Shown here in pieces: positions 41,196 through 49,404 of a stretch of DNA of 64,000 nt; position 1 is the first letter of the stretch, and the number at the start of each line of letters is the position of its first letter. Both the position numbers and the translations under genes were made by a program. Source of the stretch: Fimivicinus intestinavium (GTDB taxonomy: Bacteria; Bacillota; Clostridia; Oscillospirales; Acutalibacteraceae); NCBI GenBank assembly GCA_018715765.1, contig DVKY01000044.1, positions 1 to 64,000 on the forward strand, given 5' to 3'. The notes under the pieces were generated by a model. That model saw nothing but the letters and a program-made list of their open reading frames with translations. It did no database searches and was not told where the DNA came from.

Positions 41196-42050
41196 TCAGC
41201 TTCGGTCCGCCGTCAGGCGGATCGCGCCTGTGTTTGCCTGAATCTGGATTGCACAGGAGCCGTCCCCATAGGTCAGCTCGCCGCTATCCCCTACCAAGTT
41301 TTGTGCGCCCGCTCTGTGAACGGTAACCGAGGCGGGAAGGTGGCTGCTCACCTTGCCGACATTTGTGCAGTAGCTCAGGTGAAAGCCATTGTCCAGTGGG
41401 AGGCGGGCGGACACTGCGCCCACATTCGCCTTGAGGGAAAGGCGCCGTGCCACAGCGTTGCCCTTTCCATAGTTGATTGCGCCGGTGGAGGTCTCGACAA
41501 ACGCCTCCTGCGCGTGTACGCCGGTCAATTGGATGCCGCCGGTTTCGGTGCGCAGTTTCAGCTGATCCGCGCAAACCCCTTCTGCCGTGCATCCGCCCAC
41601 ATTCACCTTACAATCGGCCACTGCCGTATCACGCGGCACATAAACCACAAGCGTTGCGCCCTCGTTCCGGCCCCAGGGGCGGAACAGCTTGCGGCGCATA
41701 TGCACAACTGTTTCCTCCCCAAGCTCCTCTACGCCATAATTGTAATTGGATAGCCTATCCCGCATGGAGTGCAGCTTGACTTCTGAATAAAGCCTGCCAT
41801 CCGCAGAGGGCAGCAGCTGCAGGCCGCCGACCTCCACCTCCACACGGATTTTTTTGCCGGGGTTCTCCGTCCGGGTGCCACACCCCGTTATCACGCCTTC
41901 CGGCGGGCAGGCGGGCGGTTTCTCTTGCACGGTATCGCCGGCTGTCTGACCGGAGGCGCTCTCCCCCAATGCGTCCAGCAGCCGCTGAGCTTCCTCCTGT
42001 GTGATCACGCCCTCTTCTGCCATCTGTAAAATTTCCTCTCTGGCCGTCAT
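41196..42050 (-). CDS. DUF4097-type beta-helix protein with SHOCT-like N terminus
   Basis: This 284-residue protein has residues 3-35 (AREEILQMAEEGVITQEEAQRLLDALGES) forming a short helical SHOCT/DUF1707-like module. The rest is a repetitive beta structure with blocks such as CKVNVGGCTAEGVCADQLKLRTETGGIQLTG and EAFVETSTGAINYGKGN, as in DUF4097/LiaX or YvlB-like proteins linked to envelope stress. No signal peptide. It overlaps the regulator gene by four bases, so the two form an operon under the palindromic operator at 42463. Confidence 0.75.
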   Translation of the reverse strand: MTAREEILQMAEEGVITQEEAQRLLDALGESASGQTAGDTVQEKPPACPPEGVITGCGTRTENPGKKIRVEVEVGGLQLLPSADGRLYSEVKLHSMRDRLSNYNYGVEELGEETVVHMRRKLFRPWGRNEGATLVVYVPRDTAVADCKVNVGGCTAEGVCADQLKLRTETGGIQLTGVHAQEAFVETSTGAINYGKGNAVARRLSLKANVGAVSARLPLDNGFHLSYCTNVGKVSSHLPASVTVHRAGAQNLVGDSGELTYGDGSCAIQIQANTGAIRLTADRS

Positions 42051-42421
42051 AGCTGCCCCTCCTGTTCCGATTTGATTTTCAGAATTGCCTCATCCACGGT
42101 GAGCTCCCCGTTGCGGATTTGCTCCAGCAATTCCTGCTGGCCGTTCTTTTTCTTCACTTCAAATCCCATCTTCCGGATAATGGTCTCCAGGTTCTTTTTC
42201 ACAGTGGGATAAGAGATGCCAAACTCCTTCTCCATCTCCCGAATATTGCCCTGCACACGTAAAAACGTTTCCGCAAATGCGAGTTCTTCCCGGTTAAGCG
42301 CATTAAATTTGGATAGCGCAAACTCCCCGCTGATCTCCGTCCCGCATTGGTGGCAGGAAAGCTTCGTTACGCTGAGTTTCCCTCCACAAACAGGGCAAAT
42401 CCCAATCATTTCATGCGGCAA
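42047..42421 (-). CDS. DUF2089 regulator with zinc ribbon
   Basis: This 124-residue protein has an N-terminal zinc ribbon (Cys9, Cys12, Cys23, Cys26), then a helix-turn-helix-like region (NREELAFAETFLRVQGNIREMEKEFGISYPTVKKNLETIIRKMGF). It ends in ELLEQIRNGELTVDEAILKIKSE, which mirrors the N-terminal helix pair of its partner protein. The family is DUF2089, presumed transcriptional regulators. The TTG start is chosen because GGGGAGGTG stands six bases ahead; no ATG fits as well. Its own promoter contains a 16-bp near-palindrome, consistent with autoregulation. Confidence 0.8.
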   Translation of the reverse strand: MPHEMIGICPVCGGKLSVTKLSCHQCGTEISGEFALSKFNALNREELAFAETFLRVQGNIREMEKEFGISYPTVKKNLETIIRKMGFEVKKKNGQQELLEQIRNGELTVDEAILKIKSEQEGQL

Positions 42422-42460
42422 TGCATTCACCTCCCCTGATTCAGTTCCTACTTCCCTTTC

Positions 42461-42489
42461 AAAATAACACGTATTATTCAATTTGTCAA
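42461..42489 (-). promoter_or_regulatory. Promoter with palindromic operator of DUF2089 operon
   Basis: Minus-strand TTGACA (42489-42484) and TATTTT (42466-42461) are 17 bases apart. The spacer holds AATAACACGTATTATT (42463-42478), a 16-bp near-perfect palindrome (14 of 16 positions). Confidence 0.65.
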
Positions 42490-42540
42490 TCGTTTTTTTA
42501 ATTTTATTAATGTTTTAATTAAATTAATTTATCTATCCAT

Positions 42541-42575
42541 AAAAAACGGCCCACCCTCGTATCAGAGGGTGGGCC
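42541..42575 (-). terminator. Terminator of the SGNH esterase gene
   Basis: GGCCCACCCTC / GAGGGTGGGCC with a 6-base loop, followed on the minus strand by GTTTTTT, 32 bases after the stop codon. Confidence 0.88.
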
Positions 42576-42607
42576 AATATCCGTTTAAACGGTATTCCTC
42601 CAAAGGT

Positions 42608-44209
42608 TTATTTCCGCTTCCGCGTCACAAGTAACAGGCCGCACGCCGATAACACAGCCAGCATAGCGCCGCCTACCATCAGGGAATCCCCTGTATCCGC
42701 AATCTCTAACGGGGCAGGCACTCCATCCGTATCCTCCTCTGCTGTGGCATCGTCCACCGGCAGCGTTTCGGCTCCCGTTTCCAGCTCAGTGGCCTCCGGC
42801 AGCGTCTCCTCCACAGCCGGAGCCGCCGTAGTGCTCACCGGCTCTTCTGCGGGCTCGGAAACGTCTTGCTGGGTCGTTTCCGTTACCGATGGCGCCTGTG
42901 AAACATCCACGCCGAACAGGGAGAGGTCAATGGAGGCCACAAACGCCTCCTGTGCGGGCGGCAGCAGATGCGCTCCGTCGCTTGTATAGCCATCCGGCAT
43001 CTTGGTGGGATCCTCCGGATCCTTCAGGCAATCCAGATTGATGGAGCCGTCGCTTTCCTCCGTTGTGCGGATCCATTGCGTCAGGTCATCGCACATTTGC
43101 TGGGCCTCCGGCGTCCACTCCAGATCTGCATTGCCGGTTTTGAGCAAATCGCGGGTGTAGCCCTTCCAGGGGGAGGATTCTGCAAACACGATTTTAACGC
43201 CCGCATGATGCGCCATCTCAATCAGCTGCCGGTAACCGACGATGACATCCTCTGCCGTAACCTTCGGTGCAATGCCCTCCATGCTCTTGCAGAGCGGATG
43301 CAGAATATCGTTCAGGCCGATTTTTACCAATGTGTATTTCACACCCGGCTGCTCCAACGCATCCTTCTGGAAGCGGCTGAGCATCGCCTTGCCATAGATA
43401 TTGCCAACTGCTCCTGCGCCGTCATTCAGCAGGCAGTTGCCCACAATGGATTTTTGCAGGACGCCTACCTTATTTTCACCAGTTTCCTCAATGATCCGCT
43501 TGGCCAGCAGTTTCGGGATATCGTTGCTGGTCGTGGAATCGCCAATGACCACAATGGAATAGGCGTCCTCATCCGCATAGACATCCAGCCCGCTGAGCAG
43601 CGGCACAACGGACACCAATGTGCCGAAGGAGAGCTTCAGGCCCACAAAATCAGTGGACTCCGTCTTGTTGCCCAAGGTGAGATAGGTTGTCCCACCGTAG
43701 AGGGCCATTGTCTCCACCCGGCCAAAATCCTGTACATAGTAGGTGACGCACAGATCCTCCAGCGCATGCACCTCCATTTCCACCGGGTCGCAGTAGACAA
43801 TTTCGCCCGCCGGGATCGTCACCTCGCGGCTGCCGCCAAACGTGACTGGAATGCTGCTCCCCTCCACAATTGAGGAGCCAGAATCGCCTGCCGCGCGCGC
43901 AATGCTCACCTCATGGAGCACGAGCGGCGCCGTACCGTTTTCATTCGACAGGCAAAAGCGAAGCCTGTCACCGCCAAGCGTGGGCGTCAGGCGGATGCGC
44001 GCCGTCATGTTTTTCGCAAAGGCCGAAAGCCTCAGGCCGTCGCTGTTTTCCTGCCCCTCTAGAAGGGATATGGAAATATCCGTCATCCCGGCGCTCCACG
44101 AGCCAACCCAATGCTTTTCCGGAGCCAACGCGCCTGCGCCGGTTGCCACCACGCCGGCCAGCAATGCCAGGCTCAGCACCACCACCAGGAACCGCTTGCT
44201 TCTTTTCAT
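42608..44209 (-). CDS. Surface SGNH/GDSL esterase with sorting-like C terminus
   Basis: This 533-residue exported protein has a signal peptide (about 1-30), an N-terminal beta domain, and an SGNH hydrolase domain with the nucleophile motif VVIGDSTTS (near residue 220), KIGLNDILH and SDGAHLLPP as the Asp-His pair. A Thr/Glu/Pro-rich stalk (about 430-500) leads to a C-terminal tail IADTGDS, a hydrophobic helix and RKRK. That is the layout of sortase substrates, with an Ala where Pro is usual. It probably deacylates a surface or dietary glycan. The ATG follows AGGGGGC. Confidence 0.85.
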   Translation of the reverse strand: MKRSKRFLVVVLSLALLAGVVATGAGALAPEKHWVGSWSAGMTDISISLLEGQENSDGLRLSAFAKNMTARIRLTPTLGGDRLRFCLSNENGTAPLVLHEVSIARAAGDSGSSIVEGSSIPVTFGGSREVTIPAGEIVYCDPVEMEVHALEDLCVTYYVQDFGRVETMALYGGTTYLTLGNKTESTDFVGLKLSFGTLVSVVPLLSGLDVYADEDAYSIVVIGDSTTSNDIPKLLAKRIIEETGENKVGVLQKSIVGNCLLNDGAGAVGNIYGKAMLSRFQKDALEQPGVKYTLVKIGLNDILHPLCKSMEGIAPKVTAEDVIVGYRQLIEMAHHAGVKIVFAESSPWKGYTRDLLKTGNADLEWTPEAQQMCDDLTQWIRTTEESDGSINLDCLKDPEDPTKMPDGYTSDGAHLLPPAQEAFVASIDLSLFGVDVSQAPSVTETTQQDVSEPAEEPVSTTAAPAVEETLPEATELETGAETLPVDDATAEEDTDGVPAPLEIADTGDSLMVGGAMLAVLSACGLLLVTRKRK

Positions 44210-44278
44210 AAATAATGCCCCCTAAAATACTGCCATCGCTCCACTGTTGCTCAGTTTTAACGATTGGATTAGGATTTT

Positions 44279-44308
44279 ACTTTAGCATTTTGCGTTTTGA
44301 TTTGTCAA
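44279..44308 (-). promoter_or_regulatory. Promoter of the SGNH esterase gene
   Basis: Minus-strand TTGACA (44308-44303) and TAAAGT (44284-44279) with 18-base spacing. The surrounding gap (44210-44556) is AT-rich and also holds the extended -10 TGCTATACT (44478-44486) that probably serves the AbrB pair on the plus strand; nothing else is seen in it. Confidence 0.55.
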
Positions 44309-44556
44309 TAGATTTTAACAAAATTATAAACAGAAAATAAATTCTATATTATACATTTTTTTCTTATCCGCTGCATTTGCGATATTTTCACTTTTTTTGT
44401 TAATCTGAGAGAGCAGAAGAAATTTGATATTATAAGTTGAACATTATTCACATTTTTAACTCAGCTTTGCCGAAAAATGCTATACTGCGAATAGTTTATC
44501 TGGTAGAAGAAGGAAATCTGTAAATTTTATGAATATAAATGGAAGGAGGAAAAGGG

Positions 44557-44826
44557 ATGGTCACCACCAATATTGTCCGAAGGGTGGATAAAGTCGGGCG
44601 TGTCTCACTCCCGCTTTCCCTGCGGGAAAGCCTTGGCTTTTCCAGTCAGGACCCGCTGGAAATGCATGCAGAGGGCAACTGCATCGTTGTGCAAAAGCAT
44701 GTAGCATCCTGCTTTTTCTGCGGAGGCGAAGAGGATTTAAAGGTCTACCGCACCTTTCCAATCTGCGCCAAATGCCGTTTTCTTTTAAAGCAGGAAGCGG
44801 CGGCATGGCATCCGCAACAAAATTAA
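44557..44826 (+). CDS. AbrB/SpoVT-family regulator with zinc ribbon, copy 1
   Basis: This 89-residue protein has an N-terminal swapped-hairpin AbrB domain (NIVRRVDKVGRVSLPLSLRESLGF ... LEMHAEGNCIVVQKH) and a C-terminal zinc ribbon (Cys52, Cys55, Cys70, Cys73). Such proteins are widespread transition-state type regulators in Clostridia. The ATG at 44557 has GGAAGGAGG ahead; an in-frame ATG six codons upstream overlaps that site. A paralogue follows at once. Confidence 0.85.
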   Translation: MVTTNIVRRVDKVGRVSLPLSLRESLGFSSQDPLEMHAEGNCIVVQKHVASCFFCGGEEDLKVYRTFPICAKCRFLLKQEAAAWHPQQN

Positions 44827-44846
44827 CGCATAGGGGAGAGACCGCC

Positions 44847-45101
44847 GTGGAACCATTCAAACATAGCCTTTGTAAGGTTGACAAACGGGGAGGGATTGTG
44901 CTGCCGCTCGCGCTGCGCCGGGCGTTCGACATTGCGCCAAACGCCCGTATCAAATTTATTTTGCAGGAGGACGGCTCCTTTCTGCTGCAAAAGCAGAACT
45001 GCGCCTGTTTTTTCTGCGGTTCGCCGGGGCCTCTGGTAAAAATTCATGGAATTTCTCTCTGCCAAAGCTGCTGCGCCCAGGCCGGAGGGGAGGAGAATTA
45101 G
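44847..45101 (+). CDS. AbrB/SpoVT-family regulator with zinc ribbon, copy 2
   Basis: This 84-residue paralogue has the AbrB domain (HSLCKVDKRGGIVLPLALRRAFDIAPNARIKFILQEDGSFLLQK) and a zinc ribbon (Cys54, Cys57, Cys72, Cys75). The GTG start with GGGGAGAG upstream is used. It lies 20 bases after copy 1. AbrB proteins bind DNA as dimers or tetramers, so the two may form mixed oligomers. Element A begins 12 bases after the stop. Confidence 0.8.
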   Translation: MEPFKHSLCKVDKRGGIVLPLALRRAFDIAPNARIKFILQEDGSFLLQKQNCACFFCGSPGPLVKIHGISLCQSCCAQAGGEEN

Positions 45102-45113
45102 ATCAATTTATAT

Positions 45114-45278
45114 GTCAGACGTCAGACATCAGAGATTAGATTTCAGATGTGGTTACAATAAAGCCCTGCCCCGGCAACAGCAGGATAACCCTTTTATCCC
45201 CAAAAAGGCTTTCTGTCACCGCCTCTGAGGCAGCCGCTTCTGGCTTCCGCGTCTGGCATCTGATATCTGAGGTCTGAT
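45114..45278. repeat. Heptamer-ended intergenic element (copy A)
   Basis: The left end is GTCAGAC, GTCAGAC, ATCAGAG, ATTAGAT, TTCAGAT then GTGG. The right end is GCTTCCGC then GTCTGGC, ATCTGAT, ATCTGAG, GTCTGAT. The two ends are inverted and both keep an exact 7-bp period. The core of about 95 bp has GGCAACAGC and GCCTCTGAGGC, shared with copy B at 59952. Confidence 0.75.
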
Positions 45279-45365
45279 TTGCAGACGCAAGAGAATGAGG
45301 TCTCGTACAGCGAAACCGGGCGCTCATTCAAATATCAAAGAAACCCTTCCGGCCGCTTCGCCCTG

Positions 45366-45389
45366 TAGGGAACGGTCTTGACCGTTCCG
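45366..45389. repeat. Short palindromic repeat
   Basis: GTAGGGAACGGTC-TT-GACCGTTCC is a 9-bp perfect hairpin preceded by GTAG. The form resembles the small GTAGGG...palindromes scattered in gut Clostridia. The rest of 45279-45536 holds no gene I can support. Confidence 0.4.
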
Positions 45390-45536
45390 AGGCCTTGGCC
45401 TTCTATTGACCGAATCTGTTTTATGGATACTTCTTGGTTTCCGCCCAGGCCGCAGGAAATAAGTCCTTTTATTTTATTTGTGGTGCAACCAGAGACTTAT
45501 TCAAGATTAAAATAATATCCTTATGGCTGCGCCGCC

Positions 45537-45571
45537 TTAGATATTACAGTTGGAAATTGGATATTACATAT
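45537..45571. repeat. Solitary heptamer array (copy F)
   Basis: TTAGATA, TTACAGT, TGGAAAT, TGGATAT, TACATAT is a degenerate 7-bp series resembling the left ends of copies A and B, without a visible partner. Confidence 0.4.
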
Positions 45572-45589
45572 CTGCAATATAATAAAATA

Positions 45590-45615
45590 TGGCCGCCGGT
45601 TTTCACCAGCGGCCA
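45590..45615 (-). terminator. Terminator of the large membrane protein gene
   Basis: TGGCCGC / GCGGCCA stem with A-rich sequence before and T-rich after on both strands, 27 bases beyond the stop codon. Confidence 0.6.
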
Positions 45616-45641
45616 ATTTTCTTCTGTTTTTCAGCGCCCGT

Positions 45642-47423
45642 TTATGCGGCGCTGTTCTCCCCTGCCGGTGCGCCCTTTGCAATGGCGGAGGCGGCGATGA
45701 TATCGCCCTCTGCGCCGGTCGGGATCGTTACCGTAACGGTATCGCCCTGATTAAGGATGACGACTGCCTCCGCATCAGCGGCTTTGATCGCATAATAGGG
45801 GGCGCCCTGTTCCAGCTTTACATAGTAATAGCTCTCGCCGCCCTTGACCGCCGTGCGGATATCCGCAACCGTACCAGTGACCGTTTGGGTCTTCGGCTGC
45901 TCCTCCTGCTGAGAATCATCCTCCCCTTCATGGATGCCGGTCATATCGACATCCAGGTCAACGCCCTTGCGCTCCTCCATCAGATCCGCATAGCTGTTCA
46001 TACACTGCTCCACAGTGTCACCGATTGCCACAATCGCAAAGTCATACACGTTGACCATGGCATATTTTTTCACTAGCTCCGAGTCGCCCTTCAGGGACAT
46101 GAAGTAGGTCGGCTGGCCGCTGATGTTCAGCAGCAGCGGGAAGGTGGCTTTATAGCCCAGATCCTGCACATTATCCTGTGCGGAGATCATGGCGGAGGTT
46201 TCCGTCGCGCCGCCCTCCATGGGGTAGAACTTCGCTTCCTTCGTGCGCTGGTTAATCAGGATAAAGCCCACGATGGATTCATCGCTCGTAATCGAGGTCA
46301 CGCCGGTATACATATACACGTCGTCGTCTATCGCGAGGAAGTTTGTGCCCTCCGTCGTCTTGCGCACACCCTCCTGGCCAAGGATGGAGTTAAAGAAGCC
46401 CTTCTGATACTGCGCATAGTAGTTAAACTGCTCCACCAGCAGGTCGTCGGAATACACACGGTCCACCCACTGCAGCGCCCCATCGTTGCGCAGCTCATCC
46501 ATGGTGTGGTAGGTGCTCTCGCCCGTTGTAGCGTTGACGAGCACCGCGCCCTTGATATCCGTGCCGCCGAAGAGGCCGATGGTCTTATCCTCCACCGGGC
46601 AGATCCAGTAGGGCTCGCCCTCCTCATTGATCTCAAAATTCGGCTCCGCAAACATATACGTCGGGTACTGGAAGCGCAGGTGGCGCATCAGGTAGCGGTT
46701 GAAGTGCTCAGCGGTGGTGTATTTAATACCGCCTTCCACCGTCTTCACCTCAGCGGACTGATTCACAAGATTCACCACAATATAGCCCGGCAGGCCCTCA
46801 GAATGGTTTGTGAACCACTTGATCAGGTTGGCATATTCCAGCGGCACCACGCGCACCGGCGTGTTTTGGTAGTTAATCTGAGCGTCCTTGCCTGTTTCCG
46901 TCATATTAACTTTAAATTGAGAAACAAGCTCGCTAAGCTCACCCATGCGGCGGTTGGCAATCGTCACTGCCGCCGAACGGTCAATCCGCGGCACGCTGGA
47001 GAAGTCAATGGTATCTACTTCTTCTGTAAAGTTACCCTCCTGCACCTGGATGATATTCTTGTAGGAATTGGCGCGGAACACAACAGACGATACCACCAAA
47101 CCGATGACAAAAACCAAGGCAAGCACGCCAATAATGATAATCGGCACGATAGACTGCCGCTTGACATAGGGGATATATTCCCCTTTGCGCAGCGCGCCGG
47201 AGGTGACCGCCGCCGCCGCGCAATAAATGACCGCGACGATGGCGAAGAAAATATACATGTCCGTCGATTTAAAATTCATGGGCGGCAGCATGATGTAGTA
47301 GGCAATGCCTGCGCCCACCAGCGTAATCAGGATGTTGAGAAAAATCTTCAGCCCGGCTTTTGCGGGCGTAAGATAGATCTCATCGTCCTTTTTTTTCGTG
47401 AAATCCACTTTAATGGGATCCAT
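45642..47423 (-). CDS. Large membrane protein of unknown function (CvpA-like N terminus)
   Basis: This 593-residue protein has three N-terminal membrane helices (about 26-46, 55-75, 92-116), then a long extracytoplasmic part: SSVPRIDRSAAVTIANRRMGELSELVSQ, a beta-rich middle with INRxxGEPYWICPV and KGAVLVNATTGEST, and a C-terminal OB-like domain (VTGTVADIRTAVKGGESYYYVKLE). Similar proteins are common in Clostridia and annotated as hypothetical or CvpA-family. The ATG at 47423 is preceded by AAGGAGCTGAAGG; the longer upstream frame is not needed. Monocistronic. I cannot assign a function. Confidence 0.75.
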   Translation of the reverse strand: MDPIKVDFTKKKDDEIYLTPAKAGLKIFLNILITLVGAGIAYYIMLPPMNFKSTDMYIFFAIVAVIYCAAAAVTSGALRKGEYIPYVKRQSIVPIIIIGVLALVFVIGLVVSSVVFRANSYKNIIQVQEGNFTEEVDTIDFSSVPRIDRSAAVTIANRRMGELSELVSQFKVNMTETGKDAQINYQNTPVRVVPLEYANLIKWFTNHSEGLPGYIVVNLVNQSAEVKTVEGGIKYTTAEHFNRYLMRHLRFQYPTYMFAEPNFEINEEGEPYWICPVEDKTIGLFGGTDIKGAVLVNATTGESTYHTMDELRNDGALQWVDRVYSDDLLVEQFNYYAQYQKGFFNSILGQEGVRKTTEGTNFLAIDDDVYMYTGVTSITSDESIVGFILINQRTKEAKFYPMEGGATETSAMISAQDNVQDLGYKATFPLLLNISGQPTYFMSLKGDSELVKKYAMVNVYDFAIVAIGDTVEQCMNSYADLMEERKGVDLDVDMTGIHEGEDDSQQEEQPKTQTVTGTVADIRTAVKGGESYYYVKLEQGAPYYAIKAADAEAVVILNQGDTVTVTIPTGAEGDIIAASAIAKGAPAGENSAA

Positions 47424-47579
47424 TCCTTCAGCTCCTTCTTCAGCCGGCCGCTCTCCGGCCGGAAAATAGACGTTGATTATTATAAACGGTTTCCTGTGTA
47501 AGCGCAAGCTTTACAGGAGGAAATTAATAAAATCTTAACAGCATCGCGCCCATTTTATGACGCCCAGGTGAAATCCTTT

Positions 47580-48497
47580 TTATTTCAGGAAGCCCTGGAT
47601 GATGACCTCCTCCGCCTGCTCCTGCGTCATGCCAAAGGTTTGCAGCTTGAGCAGCTGGTCGTTATTGATACGGCCGATCGCGGCCTCATGGATCACCTGG
47701 GCATCCGGATGGTTTGCAGTGATCTCCGGGATGGAACGGATTTTAGCGTGATCCATGATGATTGAGTCGCACTGCACATGCGCCCGGCACCCGGCATTGC
47801 CCACCGCGCGGGGATAAAAAACCTGCTCGGAAGCATCCCTCGCAACAGAGCGGGAAATAATCTGCGCGCTGGAGCCATCCCCATCCAGATCAATTTCCAT
47901 ATTGGAACGGGCCGACTGCCTGCCATGCGTCATCAGCTTCTCCACCAGCACCAGCTTTGCGCCAGCCGCAAGATGTGCCGTGGTTTCCCGAATGGTGGAG
48001 TCCACACCCTTGATCTGCACCATCTCCATCTCGCAATAAGAGCCCTCTTCCATCTCCACCTCCGTGGTAGGGTTTAAAACGCGCTCCCCGCTGCCATCTC
48101 CTTCGCCGTAATGCTTCTCTACATAGCGCACCCGCGCGTTTTTCCCGATGTGGAAGGTATGAATCCCATCGTGCTCACTTTTGGCGCTGCCATCGTTGTG
48201 GATGCCGCACCCCGCCACAATCAGCACATCCGCACCCTCTCCGATTTCAAAATGGTTATAAACCATATCGTCCAGCCCGGTGTCGGTTACGATCACAGGG
48301 ATATGCACGCTCTCATTTTTGGTATAGGGCTTCACAATAATATCAATGCCAGGCTTATCCTGCTTGGGCACGATTTCAATATTGGCTGTGGAGCGGCGCG
48401 CAACGCCCGCCCCGTTTTTCCGAATATTATAGGCGCCTGCCGGCGTGCCGTGCAAGTCGGCAATGGATTCCAACAACTGTTCGTCTATCCGGTTCAT
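47580..48497 (-). CDS. sufB: SufB/SufD-type Fe-S cluster scaffold protein
   Basis: This 305-residue protein has the SufBD beta-helix core (VVxxNHFEIGEGADVLIVAGCGIHND, GARAHVQCDSIIMDHAKIRSIPEI, HEAAIGRINNDQLLKLQTFGMTQEQAEEVIIQGFLK). It is shorter than the usual 400-470 residues and is the only SufB/D gene here, directly downstream of sufC. This two-gene form is the minimal SMS/SufBC arrangement of anaerobes, in which a SufB homodimer works with SufC. The ATG at 48497 with GAAAGGATG is used. Symbol by homology. Confidence 0.88.
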   Translation of the reverse strand: MNRIDEQLLESIADLHGTPAGAYNIRKNGAGVARRSTANIEIVPKQDKPGIDIIVKPYTKNESVHIPVIVTDTGLDDMVYNHFEIGEGADVLIVAGCGIHNDGSAKSEHDGIHTFHIGKNARVRYVEKHYGEGDGSGERVLNPTTEVEMEEGSYCEMEMVQIKGVDSTIRETTAHLAAGAKLVLVEKLMTHGRQSARSNMEIDLDGDGSSAQIISRSVARDASEQVFYPRAVGNAGCRAHVQCDSIIMDHAKIRSIPEITANHPDAQVIHEAAIGRINNDQLLKLQTFGMTQEQAEEVIIQGFLK

Positions 48498-48531
48498 TGT
48501 GCTATCATCCTTTCTGTGCGAAAAAAACCGC

Positions 48532-49269
48532 TCACTCCGCCTGTGCCGGATCCTTCCGGAAAGAGCAGGCGTCGTCAAATTCTCCCAAAAGCTTCGGCAG
48601 CATCTCCTCGCGGCTGCCTGTGCTGCGGATTTTGCCATCCGCAATCACGGCGATCTCATCTGCAAGCTTCATAATCCGCTCCTGATGTGAGATGATAATC
48701 ACGCTTTCATGGCGGTTAGCGCTCATAGCACGAAAGCTATCCACCAGCATGGTGAAGCTCCACAAATCAATGCCGGCCTCCGGCTCGTCATAGATGGCCA
48801 GCTTCAAATTACGCGCCATCAACGTAGCGATTTCGATGCGCTTGACCTCTCCGCCGGACAGAGAGCCATCCACCTCACGGTTGAGATAATCCTTTGAGCA
48901 AAGGCCAACATTTGTCAAATAAGCGCAGCAAGCGTCCACCGGCAACTCGCTGCCGTGCGCGAGGCTCAAAAGCCTGCGCACTGTCAGGCCTTTAAAGCGG
49001 GGCGGCTGCTGGAACGCATAGCCGATGCCCAGCCGCGCGCGCTCAGTGATCCCAAGGCCTGTGATATCCTCGCCGTTAAACAGGATCCGGCCCTGCGTCG
49101 GCTTTTCGATCCCCATAATAATGCGGGCCAGCGTAGATTTTCCGCCGCCATTCGGCCCGGTGATAACCACAAATTTTCCATCCGGGACGGTCAGGCTCAC
49201 ATTCTCAAGGATTTCGTGCTGCGCGCCCTCCGCCTGCACTTGGAAGGAAATATTTTTTAACTCCAGCAT
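48532..49269 (-). CDS. sufC: Fe-S cluster assembly ATPase SufC
   Basis: This 245-residue ABC ATPase has Walker A GPNGGGKST (38-46), a Q-loop, the signature SLSGGEVKRIEIATLMARN, Walker B LAIYDEPEAGID and the His switch VIIISHQ. It powers conformational change in the SufBC complex. First gene of the pair; its promoter is at 49367-49395. No sufS or sufU is seen nearby. Confidence 0.95.
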   Translation of the reverse strand: MLELKNISFQVQAEGAQHEILENVSLTVPDGKFVVITGPNGGGKSTLARIIMGIEKPTQGRILFNGEDITGLGITERARLGIGYAFQQPPRFKGLTVRRLLSLAHGSELPVDACCAYLTNVGLCSKDYLNREVDGSLSGGEVKRIEIATLMARNLKLAIYDEPEAGIDLWSFTMLVDSFRAMSANRHESVIIISHQERIMKLADEIAVIADGKIRSTGSREEMLPKLLGEFDDACSFRKDPAQAE

Positions 49270-49366
49270 TTTGAATAACCTCTTTCCTGGCCGTCTTTAC
49301 ACACAAGATCTTCTCACCGCGCCATATGAGACGAACGGCACGGCTTCCTGTGCGGCGGCCCTTTTC

Positions 49367-49395
49367 ATTATACCCGTAAGAACGGCCCTTGGCAA
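49367..49395 (-). promoter_or_regulatory. Promoter of sufC-sufB
   Basis: Minus-strand TTGCCA (49395-49390) and TATAAT (49372-49367), exactly 17 bases apart, about 100 bases upstream of sufC. Confidence 0.75.
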
Positions 49396-49404
49396 GCGCC
49401 CGGC

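Noticed and set aside
45114..45278. CRISPR array, because of regularly spaced similar units.
   Set aside because: Units are 7 bp and contiguous with no spacers, and no cas genes are nearby.
45434..45700. An 88-codon open frame after the AbrB pair.
   Set aside because: It crosses a repeat array and the terminator of the opposite gene, and has no start signal.
46506..47501. A 331-codon open frame antisense to the large membrane protein.
   Set aside because: No start signal, no domain and composition typical of a shadow frame.
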